Source: Paraescarpia echinospica (taxonomy: Eukaryota > Annelida > Polychaeta > Sabellida > Siboglinidae). From it: DNA of 64,000 nt. Positions within the stretch are counted from its first letter, which is position 1, and each line of letters begins with the position of its first letter. Below the pieces are notes generated by a model, which saw nothing but the letters and a program-made list of their open reading frames with translations, was not told the DNA's origin and made no database searches. The position numbers and the translations under genes are program-made. Of the stretch, positions 23,801 through 38,800 are shown one piece after another. The stretch is taken from the NCBI GenBank assembly GCA_020002185.1, contig CM034541.1:33541852-33605851 (forward strand). Direction: 5' to 3'.

Positions 23801-26800
23801 AACTTTCTGTTTGCTTCGAACATACGCATAAAAACTCTTGCTGTCATGTTTTATATTACTAGCTAATTGTTGTTCATAGCTTCTCTTTGAATTTCTAATT
23901 TCAGCTGTAGCTTGGTTAAGTGCTTCTTTATAACTGTTGTAGTCTTCATCATTTCCAGTACATCTATATGACTTCCACATCATTTGTTTATACTTAATTT
24001 TTCTAATGGCTTCTTTCGATAAGTGTTTCTTTTTGGACCGTTTCCCTTGTTTTTTGAAGGGTACAAATTTATCGACTATGCACTTAATTTCACTCTTTAA
24101 TATATCCCAGCATTCTGTTGCTGTCTTATTTTTCAGTGTGTTATTCCAGTCTATCTTTGCTAAATATTTCCTCATGTCCTTATACCTTCCTTTGTGGAAA
24201 TTTCTCCTATACTGCTTTTTACTATTCCTTTCTGATTTTACTTTGATGGTAAAATGTATCTGGTTGTGATCGCTACTCCCCAGTGGCTCACATATCTTGA
24301 CATTGTCAACTAATTCATTCTGTGAGGACAAAACTATGTCTAACACATTCTCTGGTAGGTTCTAGCACATGTTGAGAAAGGAAAGTATCTTGAACTAAAA
24401 CTAAAAACTTGTGGTCCTCACTCCCCATACTCTGAAGAGATTTCCATTGTATATGCCCGTGGTTAAAATCCCCCATAATAATACAGTCCCGTTTGCTTAC
24501 TTCCCTTATAGCGTTTTGTATTTTTTCATTCTCTTCTATGCTTATGTTTGGACTTCGATAAACTAACCCAGACATATTGTATCACTGCCTTCCTGCATGC
24601 TGTGTGATGTGATAGATCAATCAGCACACGATTTGTACCAGCTTCAACCCATACGCAGTATTGTGAACCCATTCATCTAAATGACCGACTACTGTCATGC
24701 ATTAAAGAAGACAATTTCACACATTCACTGATTCATGTGTGGTGGCATCGCATCACACCAGACTGGCTTAACAATGCGCCTATTATCGTGCGGTGAAGAC
24801 GAACGGAAAAAGTGAAATCATTGCTTGATTGAAGACATGTAAACATGGTTTAAAATTGTTTTACACTCACTGTACATCTGTGAAGATCTGATACGTATGT
24901 CTAACTACAATAAAACAGTAATGTGTCAATTATTTTTATATTCCTGTTTTCACGCTTGAAGTCAATGTGTCCACATACTGCTTAGAAGATTTATGTGTGA
25001 TTCTATGGGACTACAATACCAGTTGTATGATTCGCAGCTGTGGGGTGTATCTAACCACTGTAACAGTGCAATGAGTTTTCATTTGCAGCTTGGAAGGTTC
25101 ACCAAACTCAAATCTGCTGTCATTCTCGGTGGAGATAGGTGAGATCTACACTCCTCTAATCCAGTCATATTATACAGTCGAACATTGCTTTATGGTTACC
25201 TCAGTAATACAGCCACCTCGCAATTATGGTCACCGTAAGACAATCCCAAATTATTCCTGTGAGAGTAACGTATAGGAAATGAGTCTCGTTAATGTGGTCA
25301 CCTCGCCATTAAAGTGACTCTTGCCCAGTGCTGAAGGTTACCTCAAGAGAGAGGTTCCATTGCGCAAGTTAATAGTGTTCACCAGTTGTCTTATCACAGA
25401 AACGTTGTCCAACTATCTTAATACTAACTTGTATCCACCATGGAGCAATAAACCAGAGGCAGCACTCATGAAAATTACGCTAATTTACTCGTTCCCAGTG
25501 ACCGTTTAATTTCTGCTGAACATTACGGTGAAAGTAAAGCGAACATAAAACCACAGTGTTGCCCTCTGGGCACTCAATTCACCCACTGCTTCGATGTTTC
25601 TCTGACAGATGGAAGCACATTGCAAACATGTATGTAAATAACTCTAAATAATTACCTTTGATGTTGTGTTTTCATAAATACATCGCATTGGTAGATCGAC
25701 TAAGCGAATGAATGTAAAAGGAGCCGAATGGACCTCGGCACCTGGGAGACGATACAACCAGACTGTCCCCAACGTTGGCACATTAATATCTAGATTTGCG
25801 GTCAGTTTTTGTATTTAAGATACTTCCAGTATTAAATATGTTTTCATTAAATTGATACGTTACATCAGTGTGATTACGCTGTATTTACTGGAGCAATGTT
25901 TACAATGAAAAAGGGTGTAACTCAATTTTTTCTCTCAGTAATAATGATGCAATGTTACACGTTTGATTCCAGAATGGAGGACCAGTTTGCATCAATTCAC
26001 GAGAATCCAGATGTGTGAGTTGGCTGGATTTTATTTCAATTGTATGCGCATGGGTGTTTGTTATGGTGGCATCACAGAGAACACTACAGGGTAAACACAG
26101 TTGCTTGGTAAAAGGAATTCAGTGAACGTAACTGACCACTGAGTGACCAGTAGAAGATACTTTGGCTTACTATGTATACAAACAATCACAGTAGACGATT
26201 TTAACTGTTGTGTAATTATAATTCACGTAATTCCAATGTATAATCCATGTTTTGCATATAACAACAAATGTGTAATACCATCTTGCTGTAATTATGTTAA
26301 ACTAAAAATCTATTCAAACAGTGTCAGTAGTTAAAAATTATAATTATAATTTATCACAGACAAAATGTTATTATTTACATAATTTTAGATGAGAAAGAAA
26401 ATAAGTGTAATTGAATTATAAATTTGATCCTTAACACTGGTATTTTGGCATTGAAGGCAATAAATAAATTACAAAGAAATTATACTGAACTAGGCACTAA
26501 ATAAAACTGTTATATTTGCACCAAAACAACTAGTTTGCATTTATATGTATTTAATCCAGGATTTATGTGTGCTCATAATTAGCATTTCAATGTGTTTGTA
26601 TGAATGACAGAGCTGAACAAGGGTGGTAGACATTTCAGGTAGAATGACATCAGAAAATGCATCGTTTGTACGTGTTTTCTTGGCATAGCTTATCGAAGAC
26701 ACGCAACCAATGGTGGATGAGATAGGTTATGTGACCCTGCTGTTTCAGCGTCATAGCAACGCCTGGACGATTCATGCACGTCCTGGTTGAGATGGGTATG

Positions 26801-29800
26801 AAACTCAGCCAGGTCGAATACGTTGTGTTTGATGAAGCTGACAGGTTTGTACCACGTTCTTGTCTATGTTACCCAGGCTTGTAGTCTCAGTTCTACAATA
26901 AAGGCATTGTATCTGCTGGATATCTGTTTTCTTCCGCATTGTTCCCCTTACAGGGTGAGGTCAGGTGTACTGTCGAACCACTCGCTCTGTTCTTTCTCTC
27001 CATAACTTCCTGTCAGCAGCCCCCTCTCACCATCTTTCATCCTCAACCACTCGTCTCGTATCCCGCCTCACACAGTCTCCCCATCTCTCTTTGCGGCCTT
27101 CTCCTGTGTCCTTGGTGTTGTTCCGCCTCTGCTCTCTTTGCAAGTTTGCCCGCATCCATCCTTGCCAAGTGGAGTGCCTGTCTCATTTAGGGCGTATCTC
27201 ACACAATACTATTTGAACCATCATTTATTTAGTTCATTGGACAAAAGTCCTTGTTCCCAGTTATTTTTACCAGAGATTTACTGCAATTTGAGGGCACTAA
27301 GTTTAGGTACCATGTTTAATGTGTTTTCAGAACTGTTCACAAGAGGCTGTCACTTAACTATAAGGCATGACTGCTGTTTTTTGCCTGGGTTTTATAACTA
27401 CTCAGAAATCCGTTCATGTCCTTTTGAACACCTGAACCAGTCAATTTTTTAGAAGGCACTTGCCATAATAATAATAGTAATAGATTTCTTATATACCACC
27501 CAGTTTTGCCCTATGCAAATCATTGTTCTGGGGCACTTTGTATTGTTTAATAAGTCAGATAAAAATAATAATAAACTTATAATAATTAGCAAATAAAATT
27601 GTTGAATGCAAAAAATAAATAAATCAAATGCTTCGAACGAAGACTACCTATTCAGTAGACCTTGGATATATTAAATTTATATAATGAATTTTGTTTATGC
27701 CAAATAAATGAATTTGTTTTAATATGTAATTTGTTTAAATATGTACAGTAAATTTAAGATATAATGAATTTTTGATACAACAAATAAATTGGCTGGTCCC
27801 AAGCAATTTGGTATTCAAGGTTTACTGTATTTGGGTAGCCTTGAGAAGGCAGGCTGACCATGTATCATATTGGCAGGCTGTTTGAAATGGGTTTCCAAGG
27901 ATTTAGGTGCAATAGAAGTTATCTTCTTCTTATTATTACTATTATTTGGGTGGAAATGAGAAGGTAGGCCAACCGTGCGTCGTGTTGGTAGGTTGTTTGA
28001 GATGGGTTTCCAAGAGCAGCTGATGGAGGTGATAAAGCGGCTGCCCGACTCGCGTCAGACTCTTCTCTTCTCCGCCACATTACCCAAGCTCCTCGTGGAG
28101 TTTGCGAAGGCGGGACTACATGACCCGACCCTTATTCGTCTCGATGTCGACACGAAACTCAGTGAACAACTCAAGGTACGTCACATGATTCGATGCAGTT
28201 GTAAATCTGTGATTAACGCAAATTATCGTATATAAAGTATTTGTGGATATGATCTGAGAAAACTTGCTGCATTTTGCGGTTGTGTTCGGCCATCTGAATA
28301 CAACACTAAATGAATAAATTTACCGGTGCAACTATTTCCAATTGATGCGGCGTCGCTCGATGATGCACACAAAAATAATGTATGCATTTACCTGAACGAC
28401 AGTTCTAGAGAGAAACCATAAGATAGTCATTTTACGTTGTTTGTTTTTTGTTGGTGTTCCCAATTCAACAATAGCCTTATGCACCAAAGATAATAAGGAG
28501 ATCAACAGTCTACTGTTTGTATCACACTAGCAGAGGAAATACAAAATGACCGAGTAAAAAGATAGTTCCCCATTCTGCCTGTAGATGGTGTTTCTCGAAT
28601 GTCGCACAGAGGAGAAGACGGCCATTTTGTTATATTTGCTGCGGACCCTTATTGAACCTGATCAACAGTCGGTGATATTTGTAGCGACGAAGCACCATGT
28701 CGAGTACTTGAATATGGTAGGTGGATGCGGCTGCCAGTCAGCATACTTATAGGGGGACACAGCAGGTAATATAACATAAAATAATCTTTACGGCTTTTTA
28801 AAGAAGAATTCTTTTTACAACAGGCTTTCATTAAGTGTATGAGAAAGTAATACTGCTACATGGACCAATCAAAATATAATTGTGCAACTACACAGATATC
28901 GTATATTAAGACCGGTAATTATAAACTTTTCGGAGAGATGATGTTGGTGAACAAGTGATGGATGTATGAGATATGAGGGGGTGAAGGATGTTTTTAACAA
29001 ATTTCACAATGTGTTTTGCTGTTTTAACAAAAAACCTGATCAAATTATTGCATGAGATGTCCACGTGTTAAATCTCTAACGTCTGTTCCTTCAAGTTGCT
29101 GCAGCAAACTGTTAGAAATATCATTTTGTGTGAAATTCTTACGAAAATAGACACCTGCTTTAAAAAAAACGTGCATCCTATCTGTGTAAATCGCTCTACG
29201 GTCAGAGAATGTCACATGAATCAATGCGAGATTGGGCAGTGTATTAAAATAGGCCAAGAGCGCTGGAACACAAGATCTCGTAATGACATAATTTTTGACC
29301 TGGCACAAATTATCCGGTCATGTGTATATTACAATTACAGGGTGGGGAGTGGTGGTCACAACGGTAGAGCGTCGGACTGTCAATCAAGGGGACGGTGGTT
29401 CGATTCCACCGTTTCGAAACTTAGGCAATTTCATTCACCTCATGTTGCATGTGTCTTTCAGAAGAAACACTGAAATCCATTGGTCCCTTCTGCCTGGTGT
29501 CTATGGCAGGGGAAGTAAAAGATCCCACACGGGGGGCAAATGTGTAAGCTGCTGTGGACTCACAGAGTGGTGGTCTCCATCTCTAGCCAATTGGATCTTG
29601 CTTCCCAGTCAGGCATGTGAGAGACGCCGAGCAGTCATCGTAGGCAGTCTAATACACTATTCCCTGGGCCCACTGGGTACTATGTGAATGTACATTCATA
29701 CATACAATTACAGTGATTTTGTTTGTGTTTATAAGTCATCCCCTCCTCGTCGCAGGTGCTCAGACAGGCCGGGATCTCCTGTTCCTGCAGTTATAGTTCT

Positions 29801-32800
29801 CTGGACCAGACTGCTCGTAAGATCAACGTCGCCAAGTTCCGCAACAAGACGACCGGCGTACTCGTGGTGACTGATCTCGCCGCTCGGGGCATCGACATTC
29901 CCATGCTGGACAACGTTATCAACTTCAACTTCCCCGCCAAACCAAAGCTGTTTGTGCATCGAGTCGGTGAGTGAAGGACTGCGGATCTTCTCAATGTACT
30001 TATCCATCACATGACCTGTTGCCTAGCGCCATCAAAGATGGATGCCGAATGTGTGGTGGGTTCAGACATTCCTTTGTATAAAAATTTATTATGTTGAAAT
30101 TCTGGCCATAAAAGAGTATCTTTATGACAAAAACATAAGGCAAAGTTTTTAAGGTGACAGCTGTATGCAGGAATATTTGATGTACGAGATGTTGTGATGC
30201 AATAGCAATGCAATTCACGTATATAAAACATTGTTGGCAAAGGCAAAGCATGATGGGTGTCATGCACAATTTTTTTATTGTGACATCTAGGCAAACCACA
30301 ACGTATTGGTCACATAAATTATCTGGAAGTTTCCTTTTTATAACCGGGGATGATTATCCTGTCAAAAATTGCAAAAAGCTACTCACTGGAAATAATAAGC
30401 AGTTAGACAATTATACTTCTATGGTGGATGGCGTAAGGCTGTAATGTATATTTTGCCATCCTTGCATGCCAGGGGGCGCTGCTGATTACTTCAGTCTCGG
30501 TACCCCCAGGCAGATCGCCTTGCGAAATGCTGAAGTTAAGCTCAGCCAAGAATATAGTTGCCTACCATTCTTCGGCTGTTTTGATTCCTGATCAACTGTG
30601 GTTCGTGTTATATGTGATGTTTAATAAGTAGAAATAATCGTTTGAATAAATAATAGTGAGCACAGGCGTGAGAACAGGGGGGGCAGCTGCCCCCCTGGAA
30701 TTTCTCCAGGGGGCTGACATGGTTCTGACCCCATTAAATGTGAGCGTGAATGTTTGTTTTTGTGGCGAGCGTCAATGGCGGGTGGAAATGTAAATTTTAT
30801 GAGACAATGGATTTTTGTCGACTGTGAAAGATGTGTGCAATTGGAGGGCAGAAATGGTTTTCTGCCCCCCTCCCAGTAATACATGGCGCGATGTAAAAAA
30901 TTTAAATTTCAACAGCACTGTCCCCCCCATGTTCGGATGTCATGAGTTCACGGCCAAGATAGCGGAGAAGCTGAAGTGGCACAGCGGCAAAAAATTTTCA
31001 ACAGCACTGTCCCCCCATCTTCCGATGTCACAGTCGCGCCAACTGAGACAGCCACAAGGTGAAGGAAGATGTGAAGATATGCGGAAGTGCGTCAGCAAAA
31101 ATTTTTCAGTGGTGCTGAAGCTCCAGTAGCCCCGCTAATATGAATTTCGTTCCCGCGCCTCTGATAGCGAGTAGAGAATGTTCAGACATGTTGGGATTGC
31201 CTGGAGTTGGCATTTGTCTTTGATATGGGGCGTGGGTGTCTGCACTGTTCTCACAGGTGGTACAGTCGTGACTTCTATACACTGCGTAGGATATCTGCCA
31301 GGGGTATTGTAGTCAACCAAGTGAACCAACCACCCCTGGCTTGTGAGGACATTTTCCAAGTTCCACAGGACAAACGGGGAAGATGCACTTTAAGGTCTAA
31401 ACTTGATGTGTTCGTGCTGGTATAGCTAAGTTTATTAAGATGGAATTTGGGTCAGATTAAAAATCTGAAAATCTGGAAATGTCAATAATTAAAAAGTATA
31501 TACAATGGGAATTTTGTTAATGGGTAGTTGCCAATGAAATGCTTATGGGTTTTCTGGAATCTCTCATGGACCATCTCAGAATGTCGATGTCTGATATCAG
31601 ATGAAACGTCTTTCATCTTACCTCGTCCCCAACCCCATCAGACAAAAAATGTGTAAACATTGATATGATGATATCCCTTTTTTCAACCCTTAAATGGGTC
31701 GAAAAAAGTGAATCGAAAATTAGCTTGCAGCCACTATACAACATCCTGCACATGGTTAAGGGTTTTGTCAATGTGGGCCGTCTTGCGTGTGTTCAGGACG
31801 TGTGGCTCGTGCGGGCCGAATGGGGACAGCCTTCTCCCTCGTTGGCCCGGATGAAGGGCCATTTGTTCTTGATCTACATCTGTTCCTCGGACGACCACTG
31901 AAGCTCGTCATTCCTGGAAAGGTCTACAAAGACGGTGGGTTTAACACAAACACATCAAGTCGGGGTTGCGTTCAGAGTTCGTGACATCGTGATCCGTTTG
32001 CTGCCTGAAGATGAATGCTTAAATTTTACGTACCGTGGCTTTCGCCGCAATCAAAATGGCTCTGTCGAAAGTAGATGTGCGTTTTATGCTACTGATTTTG
32101 AATTTTTTTTTTAAAGAGAAAATTAGGAACAGTTCGGTTTTGTTAAAGTCTCAACTTGTCACCCCGTTAAAAAATAATCCATTTTAAATCCAAAACCATC
32201 TACGCCATCTTGGAGACGTGCAGTGTGCGTCGTGGTGTCCGCACGACATAACTTTGAATGCAAAATCAACTTTTGGGCCAAAAGTATGGTGTGATCTCTG
32301 AACGCAACTTTTGTATTTCTTTGCATTGGTGTGTGTCTGTTTCCCCATAAAAACATGGTAGTTTTCAGAAATGTTTTTTAGAAAAAAAGCATTTCTGGTA
32401 CTTTGTTGTTAAGATAGACGTGTGGTATCAAAAATACTGCCTTCTGCACAATTTTCGCCCATCAGTAACATTCATTAATCACATTTAATCACCAGGATGA
32501 TCCCATTACCAGACCGAAAGCAATTAATATTATCCAATCTTGGGCCAAGCACAACATGAGGTCACTTCCAATTGTTATAATAATAGCAGTAATATATAAC
32601 TATATTATTCTAATTTTACTTCTACTTCAAGTACTTTTATAAAGTAGTTTCACTTTTTACTCAAGTATTACTGTGGTGAATTACTTTTACCCCTACTCAA
32701 GTACAAAATTAAGGTAATTCAGTCACTTTTCCTCACATGCTTGACCTGTGTCCTGTTGTGGTTAGACTTGGATGTGGACGCGTTGTACGGTCGTGTGCCC

Positions 32801-35800
32801 TGGGCTCTAGTGGACGAAGAGGAAGAGAATCTCCAAGCCTGGGCCGAGAACATCGACCTGGTCAGTACACAGACAGAGGCTCATCTCACTAGATCGTAAG
32901 GGATCATCTCAGAATGTCGATGTACGATATCAGATGAAATTACTATTATCTGGCCTCAGCCCCCCCACCCCCTCACACAAAAGTTTGTAAGCACTGATAT
33001 GATGATATCGATATATTAACAGTATCGGTCCAAAGTATAAAATATACATGTCCGACGAAACTGCCTCTGACCCCCCTCACCCAAATGAAAGTAATTTCGT
33101 CTGATATTGGACATGACGTTTTAAGATGATCCCTAGGACGTTTTCATCATAATTAACATTGCTAATAATTACATTTGGGATAAACAAATTTGATAAAATA
33201 TGGGTTATATAGTGCCATGATCTGGTGAACCGGTTTTTCTATACGGTTTTGAAACCGGTTTTTTATTCAGCCAAACCGGTGTTCCATACAGTATGTATAC
33301 ATCACTGTTAATGCTTCAATATTCCAAAACACTGTAAAAGTAACTGAATATGAACCAAAATCCAAAAAAAGCCGTGCATATGTTTTATCTTGCGAACAAC
33401 CAAACAATGAACGGGCTTCAAACTGTATGAAACGATGCTGTGTGCCTATAATTTGTCCTTCATTTTGTTTGAATGTCGGATTTTTCATTTGTGAAGTTAA
33501 TTTTGTTTCTAAACATCGATGACATCTTTGTCATAACTGTCATTGCTAATAATTACAATTGGGGTAAATAAACATTATCATATATGGTATTATATTGTGC
33601 CATGACCACGTGGCACTTCGAAATGCACAGAAGTGATTTTGAAAAGTGATTAAAAACACTTACTTATGTCCACTTGACGTGTTGACATGATGTGTCGTTT
33701 CCACTGACTTCTGTCTGACCTTGTGGCTGCCAGACAAGTCCCACTAAGACCAATGTCCCTCTCACATGTCTCTCAGGGTCATGTTAGGGTGACCTCCTCC
33801 AAGGGCCCTCGCATTTCCATAGGAGAACACTGTTTGCTATTTCATTTTGACACGTCACATAACCTGCGAGATGTAGACGACATTGTGTCACGGCTGTTGT
33901 GCATTTATATATTGTGGCTAAAACTAAACAGGTGTGTCAGCAATATACAAACGACTCCAATCTCACGTGGTTTGTTATCATAATTTTCTTAATATTCTTG
34001 ACAGTTGAGAGTTGAGTGATGTAATATCCAGCTTCAATACACTGTTCCACGTTTTGTCAGTAGTACAAGTTCCTGATGTCCAGCAGTACAGATATCAAGT
34101 TATATACCTACCAACTGAGTTTTAAAATCTGGGACATTCGGGATAGGTTGGGTTGGATATCGGAAGATGGGGGGGGTAACTGTTGAGAGGTCTGAAATGA
34201 AAATCCGAGATATTACCTTCTGTTCTGGAAGATTTTCATCTTCACCGAAAATCCAGCAAATGCTTTTCTTTTATGGGTGTCTGGAAGATTCAGAACAAAT
34301 CCGGGAGACTCCCGCGAAATCTGGGAGCATTGGCAGGTGTAGAGTTGCTACACCGCACCTGTATACGTTAGAGAGTGTGTTTGTTTGTTTTGTAGAAGAA
34401 CCAGAAGCGAGTAGCAGACAATGCGTATAAACATTACACGAGGTCGCGACCTGCCCCTGCGTCCGAGTCGGTCAAACGGGTAAAGGAACTCGCTGACGTT
34501 GAGATCGGCTACCACCCAGTGTTCCGTGAGTCTTACTTTTTGGAAGGTGTCTGTGACAGGCAGATTGTAAATATATATTTACCTCTGTACTATAATTATA
34601 CTGTATTCTTTCTGTTAAAAGGAGGCTTTATGTTCCTAGTTTTTCATTTATTAATTAATATAACGTTCTTAAGACTAACTATGTTGCAGGTATACTGCCC
34701 TCCAAGCTATGTTTTTAAGCCCGTAACAACGTTTGCAATTTGGAAGGTATGACCACAGAGCATATTTAAATAGTAAACAAAACATCCAATTTCAAAATGA
34801 GCGTTAATGGCAATACAACTTAGTTGGGCTGAGGTAACTGCAATACCCTTTGATGTTCAACGATGCCCCATTTCCCCACATTGAACATAGCAGACTTCCT
34901 GTTACAAATTAAGTACTGCACCCGCTAATTCTGGGAGGAACTGACATCAAGTGTACTGTATGCTTAAACAAATATTTGAGAATGAAAATGTGTCAAATGT
35001 TGCACTGTAATAAGTGTACAGAGGTGTACACCCATTTTCTTTGGTTCCTAAAACAACTTCGCTGTCTCACGCTGGATGGCAATACTTTCATTTTCAAGGT
35101 GGCTTCACGCAACACAGACATGGTGTCCAGTGTTGGTGCTTGCGTGGTGTGGAGTAGATGGTCACTTCTGATCAAATGTTTGTGGTTATTACGAGTTTAA
35201 TAAGTTTTGAGAGTGAAACTTTCGAGATATGTAGCAATAGTGAAGAAAGCAAGCTGATGTATTGTGTGCAGTCTACAATACGGATGACACATGCTGGCCG
35301 GCCCTGTGTACGCAGTGGCAAAGGGGATACTGGGTACAGCCGTCTCAGCAGACAGTCAGACACTGTTAAAAAGTGGGTGTACGCTAATTAGAACATGTAC
35401 GCTTAATATTAGGAATACAGCAACATGGTCGTACTTTATATGTTTGTATCAAAGCTTCCTGATGCTTTGTTTGATCCTACTGTGTCTTGTCTTTTGCAGA
35501 GAAACAGCAGAACTTGCCAGAGACCGAGAGACTGATGTTACTGGACTCGATGAAGCACTACAGACCACCGACCGTAAGTACTTTGAGATTACTGATCTCA
35601 GTGAAGCTCTACACACCACTAACAGTAAATACTTTGAGATTACTGGACTCGATGAAGCACTACAGACCACCAACAGTAAGTACTCTGAGATTACTGGACT
35701 CAGTGAAGCACTGCATACCACCAGCAGTAAGTACTTTGAGGTTACTGGACTCGATGAAGCACTACAGACTACCAACAGTAAGTACTTTGAGATTACTGGA

Positions 35801-38800
35801 CTCACTGAAGCACTACAGACTACCAACAGTAAATATTTTGAGATTACTGGACTCGATGAAGCACTACAGACCACCAACAGTAAGTACTTTGAGATTACTG
35901 GACTCACTGAAGCACTACAGACTACCAACAGTAAATACTTTGAGATTACTGGACTCGATGAAGCACTACAGACCACCAACAGTAAGTACTTTGAGATTAC
36001 TGGACTCACTGAAGCACTACAGACTACCAACAGTAAATACTTTGAGATTACTGGACTCGATGAAGCACTACAGACCACCAACAGTAAGTACTTTGAGATT
36101 ACTGGACTCAGTGAAGCACTACAGACCACCAACAGTAAGTACTTTGAGATTACTGGACTCGATGAAGCACTGCAGACCACCGACAGTAAGTACTTTGAGA
36201 TTACTGGACTCGATGAAGCACTACAGACCACCAACAGTAAGTACTTTTAGATTACTGGACTCGATGAAGCACTACAGACCACCAACAGTAAGTACTTTTA
36301 GATTACTGGACTCGATGAAGCACTACAGACCACCAACAGTAAGTACTTTGAGATTACTGGACTCGATGAAGCACTACAGACCACCAACAGTAAGTACTTT
36401 GAGATTATTGGACTCGATGAAGCACTACAGACCACCAACAGTAAGTACTTTGAGATTACTGGACTCGATGAAGCACTACAGACCACCAACAGTAAGTACT
36501 TTGAGATTACTGGACTCGATGAAGCACTACAGACCACCAACAGTAAGTACTTTGAGATTACTAGTCTCTGTGAAGCACTGCAGACCACCAACAGTAAGTA
36601 CTATGAGATTACTAGTCTCTGTGAAGCACTGCAGACCACCAACAGTAAGTACTATGAGATTACTAGTCTCTGTGAAGCACTGCAGACCACCAACAGTAAG
36701 TACACATGAAATATCACTGGATGAAATATACATTAATACCAGACTTAAAATGAACACTTAATGTTAAGTTACTTGGGAAGTTGTCATTTTAATCACCCCT
36801 TTCTGGTAAAGTTAATTATACTAACATAATTGTAACATTTATCAGCCATTCCTTACGTTGGTCAGATATTTATGCTTTTACCTTCAGTCCTTTGTAATGT
36901 TTCGTATGCACAGGATATAGATATGGTTCTTTGAGACTGTCGCTGGGTATGTATAGTGTTGTGTAGTGTATGTACTGGTGAACCAGTGTTTCTGTATGGT
37001 TTAGAAACCGTTTTTGTACATCCAAACTATATGTAAGTATACATCATCAATTAATACTAATCCCAAAATAACGTACAAGTAACTGAAGTGAACCCAAACC
37101 CTAAGACAAGCTGCTCACTGCACGTCGTTGCGTCTAGCAGACAACGAAACAACAAACAAGCTTCAAACTGTATGAAATGATGCTATATGCCTATCATCCT
37201 CCATTTTGTTTTAATGTCTTGTATGCAAAATGGATCTTTCATTTGTGAAGTTAATTATGTTTCAAACCATTGATTCTGTCGGCAAACTTTTGCATATAAC
37301 GAAAAAGCGTATACCATATAAAATATACGGTGCGTACCATATACAGTCGCGCCTCGTTATAACGCGCCCCGTTATAACGCGGATTCGGTTATAACGCGGT
37401 CGGTCGTGGACCCCGAATTTCTGCCGCCAGGGGGAACATGGGCGCTATGACAAACTATATTAACACGGTAATAACTGTCAATTGTTTTGTGTGAAGTTAT
37501 CCCCATCTTTGTCCACGGCATGTGTATATTGAAAGACTAGTTGGCGGACAATAAATTTAACGTTGACGTACAACTGCAACGAATCAAGTGTGAGGCTCGT
37601 CACTACGTTGCCGTTGTTTATTCTGCACTGCCAATGCTATCAAAGTTTCGTTGACTATAATTACGTTCAGTTTTAACTTTAGGAACAGTAAATGTGGAGC
37701 GAGGTATTGTTTGTTTTGCGCCGACATCAAACGAATCGTTTCCAATCTGCTAGTCATGCTCATGTCATGGCTTCCGCGGATCGCCAGTTCGCCTGGTTTC
37801 GGCGCCGGGCGGCTTGTAAAGTGCAATTGAAATTCACAAATACGCCTTGCTTAAGAATGGGTTAAATACGTTTTAATACAGTTTAGTAGGCAAGATCAGT
37901 AAGCTAACATTGCGTAACAAATATTAGCTTTTCGCTGCGATGAACGCAAAGCTACTGCCTGTACTGGTTCGCCAAAATATTAATTCGCCAACCGCATATG
38001 AATTGGTGAATCGTAATATTGTTCGGCACGGTAAATGTGCTTTCTAAATTGGTATTTTGATATTGATTGACAGACGAAGTTAAGCCAATTGTGAGCGTAC
38101 TTATAGCTTTAAATCCTTAATAAACTCTAACACAGCGTTTCTCAAATCATTTGCGTATTCGGCTGCTGAGTGCCAGGTCATTATTTTAGATCTTACGTCA
38201 GCGGTACCATATTATCGTTCAGTTGACCGTGGCTTGTTGGTCCGTTGTTTATTTAAAAACGGTACACAATTCATGAATTTTATTCAGTTCAACAGTGTCC
38301 AGAAGTGTACGACATTTAAACAGAATACACATTGACATTGGCTGGCAGTTTAATAAGCTTCATAAACTGCGTATAGACTGCGCGACGTGCACACTTTGGT
38401 TGGCTTCGGTGACGTTCTTCGTGCAGCAGCGGTGTCGGTCGTCGTCGTAGCGCCCCTGACGGCAGATATGGGAACGCGCCACGTTTATAACGCGCCTCGT
38501 TTATAACGCGGATTCATTTCGTGGACCCCGACTACCGCGTTATAACGAGGCGCGACTGTACCATATAAAGCCATATGGTACACAACTCAAATATAGTAAT
38601 GTCACACACTGTTTGTGTGTATTTTAGACCATCTTTGAAATAAACAAGACGAACAAGTCGGACGCATTCAGCATCATGAAACGGAAGAGATCACGTCACA
38701 GCGACGCCATCAATGCGACGCTGGTTCGTAGACAGAAGCGGAAAGCTGACGCCATTAGTGACGCTGACGATATGACACACAGTGACGCACATATGAGCAC

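Noticed and set aside
22779..24269. + strand frames of 73-132 aa in intron 4
   Set aside because: Antisense shadows of the CR1-like reverse transcriptase.
35291..36250. 319-aa + strand frame and 261-aa - strand frame over the 51-bp array
   Set aside because: They are alternative readings of the same tandem repeat. The DDX54 frame is the one that joins conserved exons.
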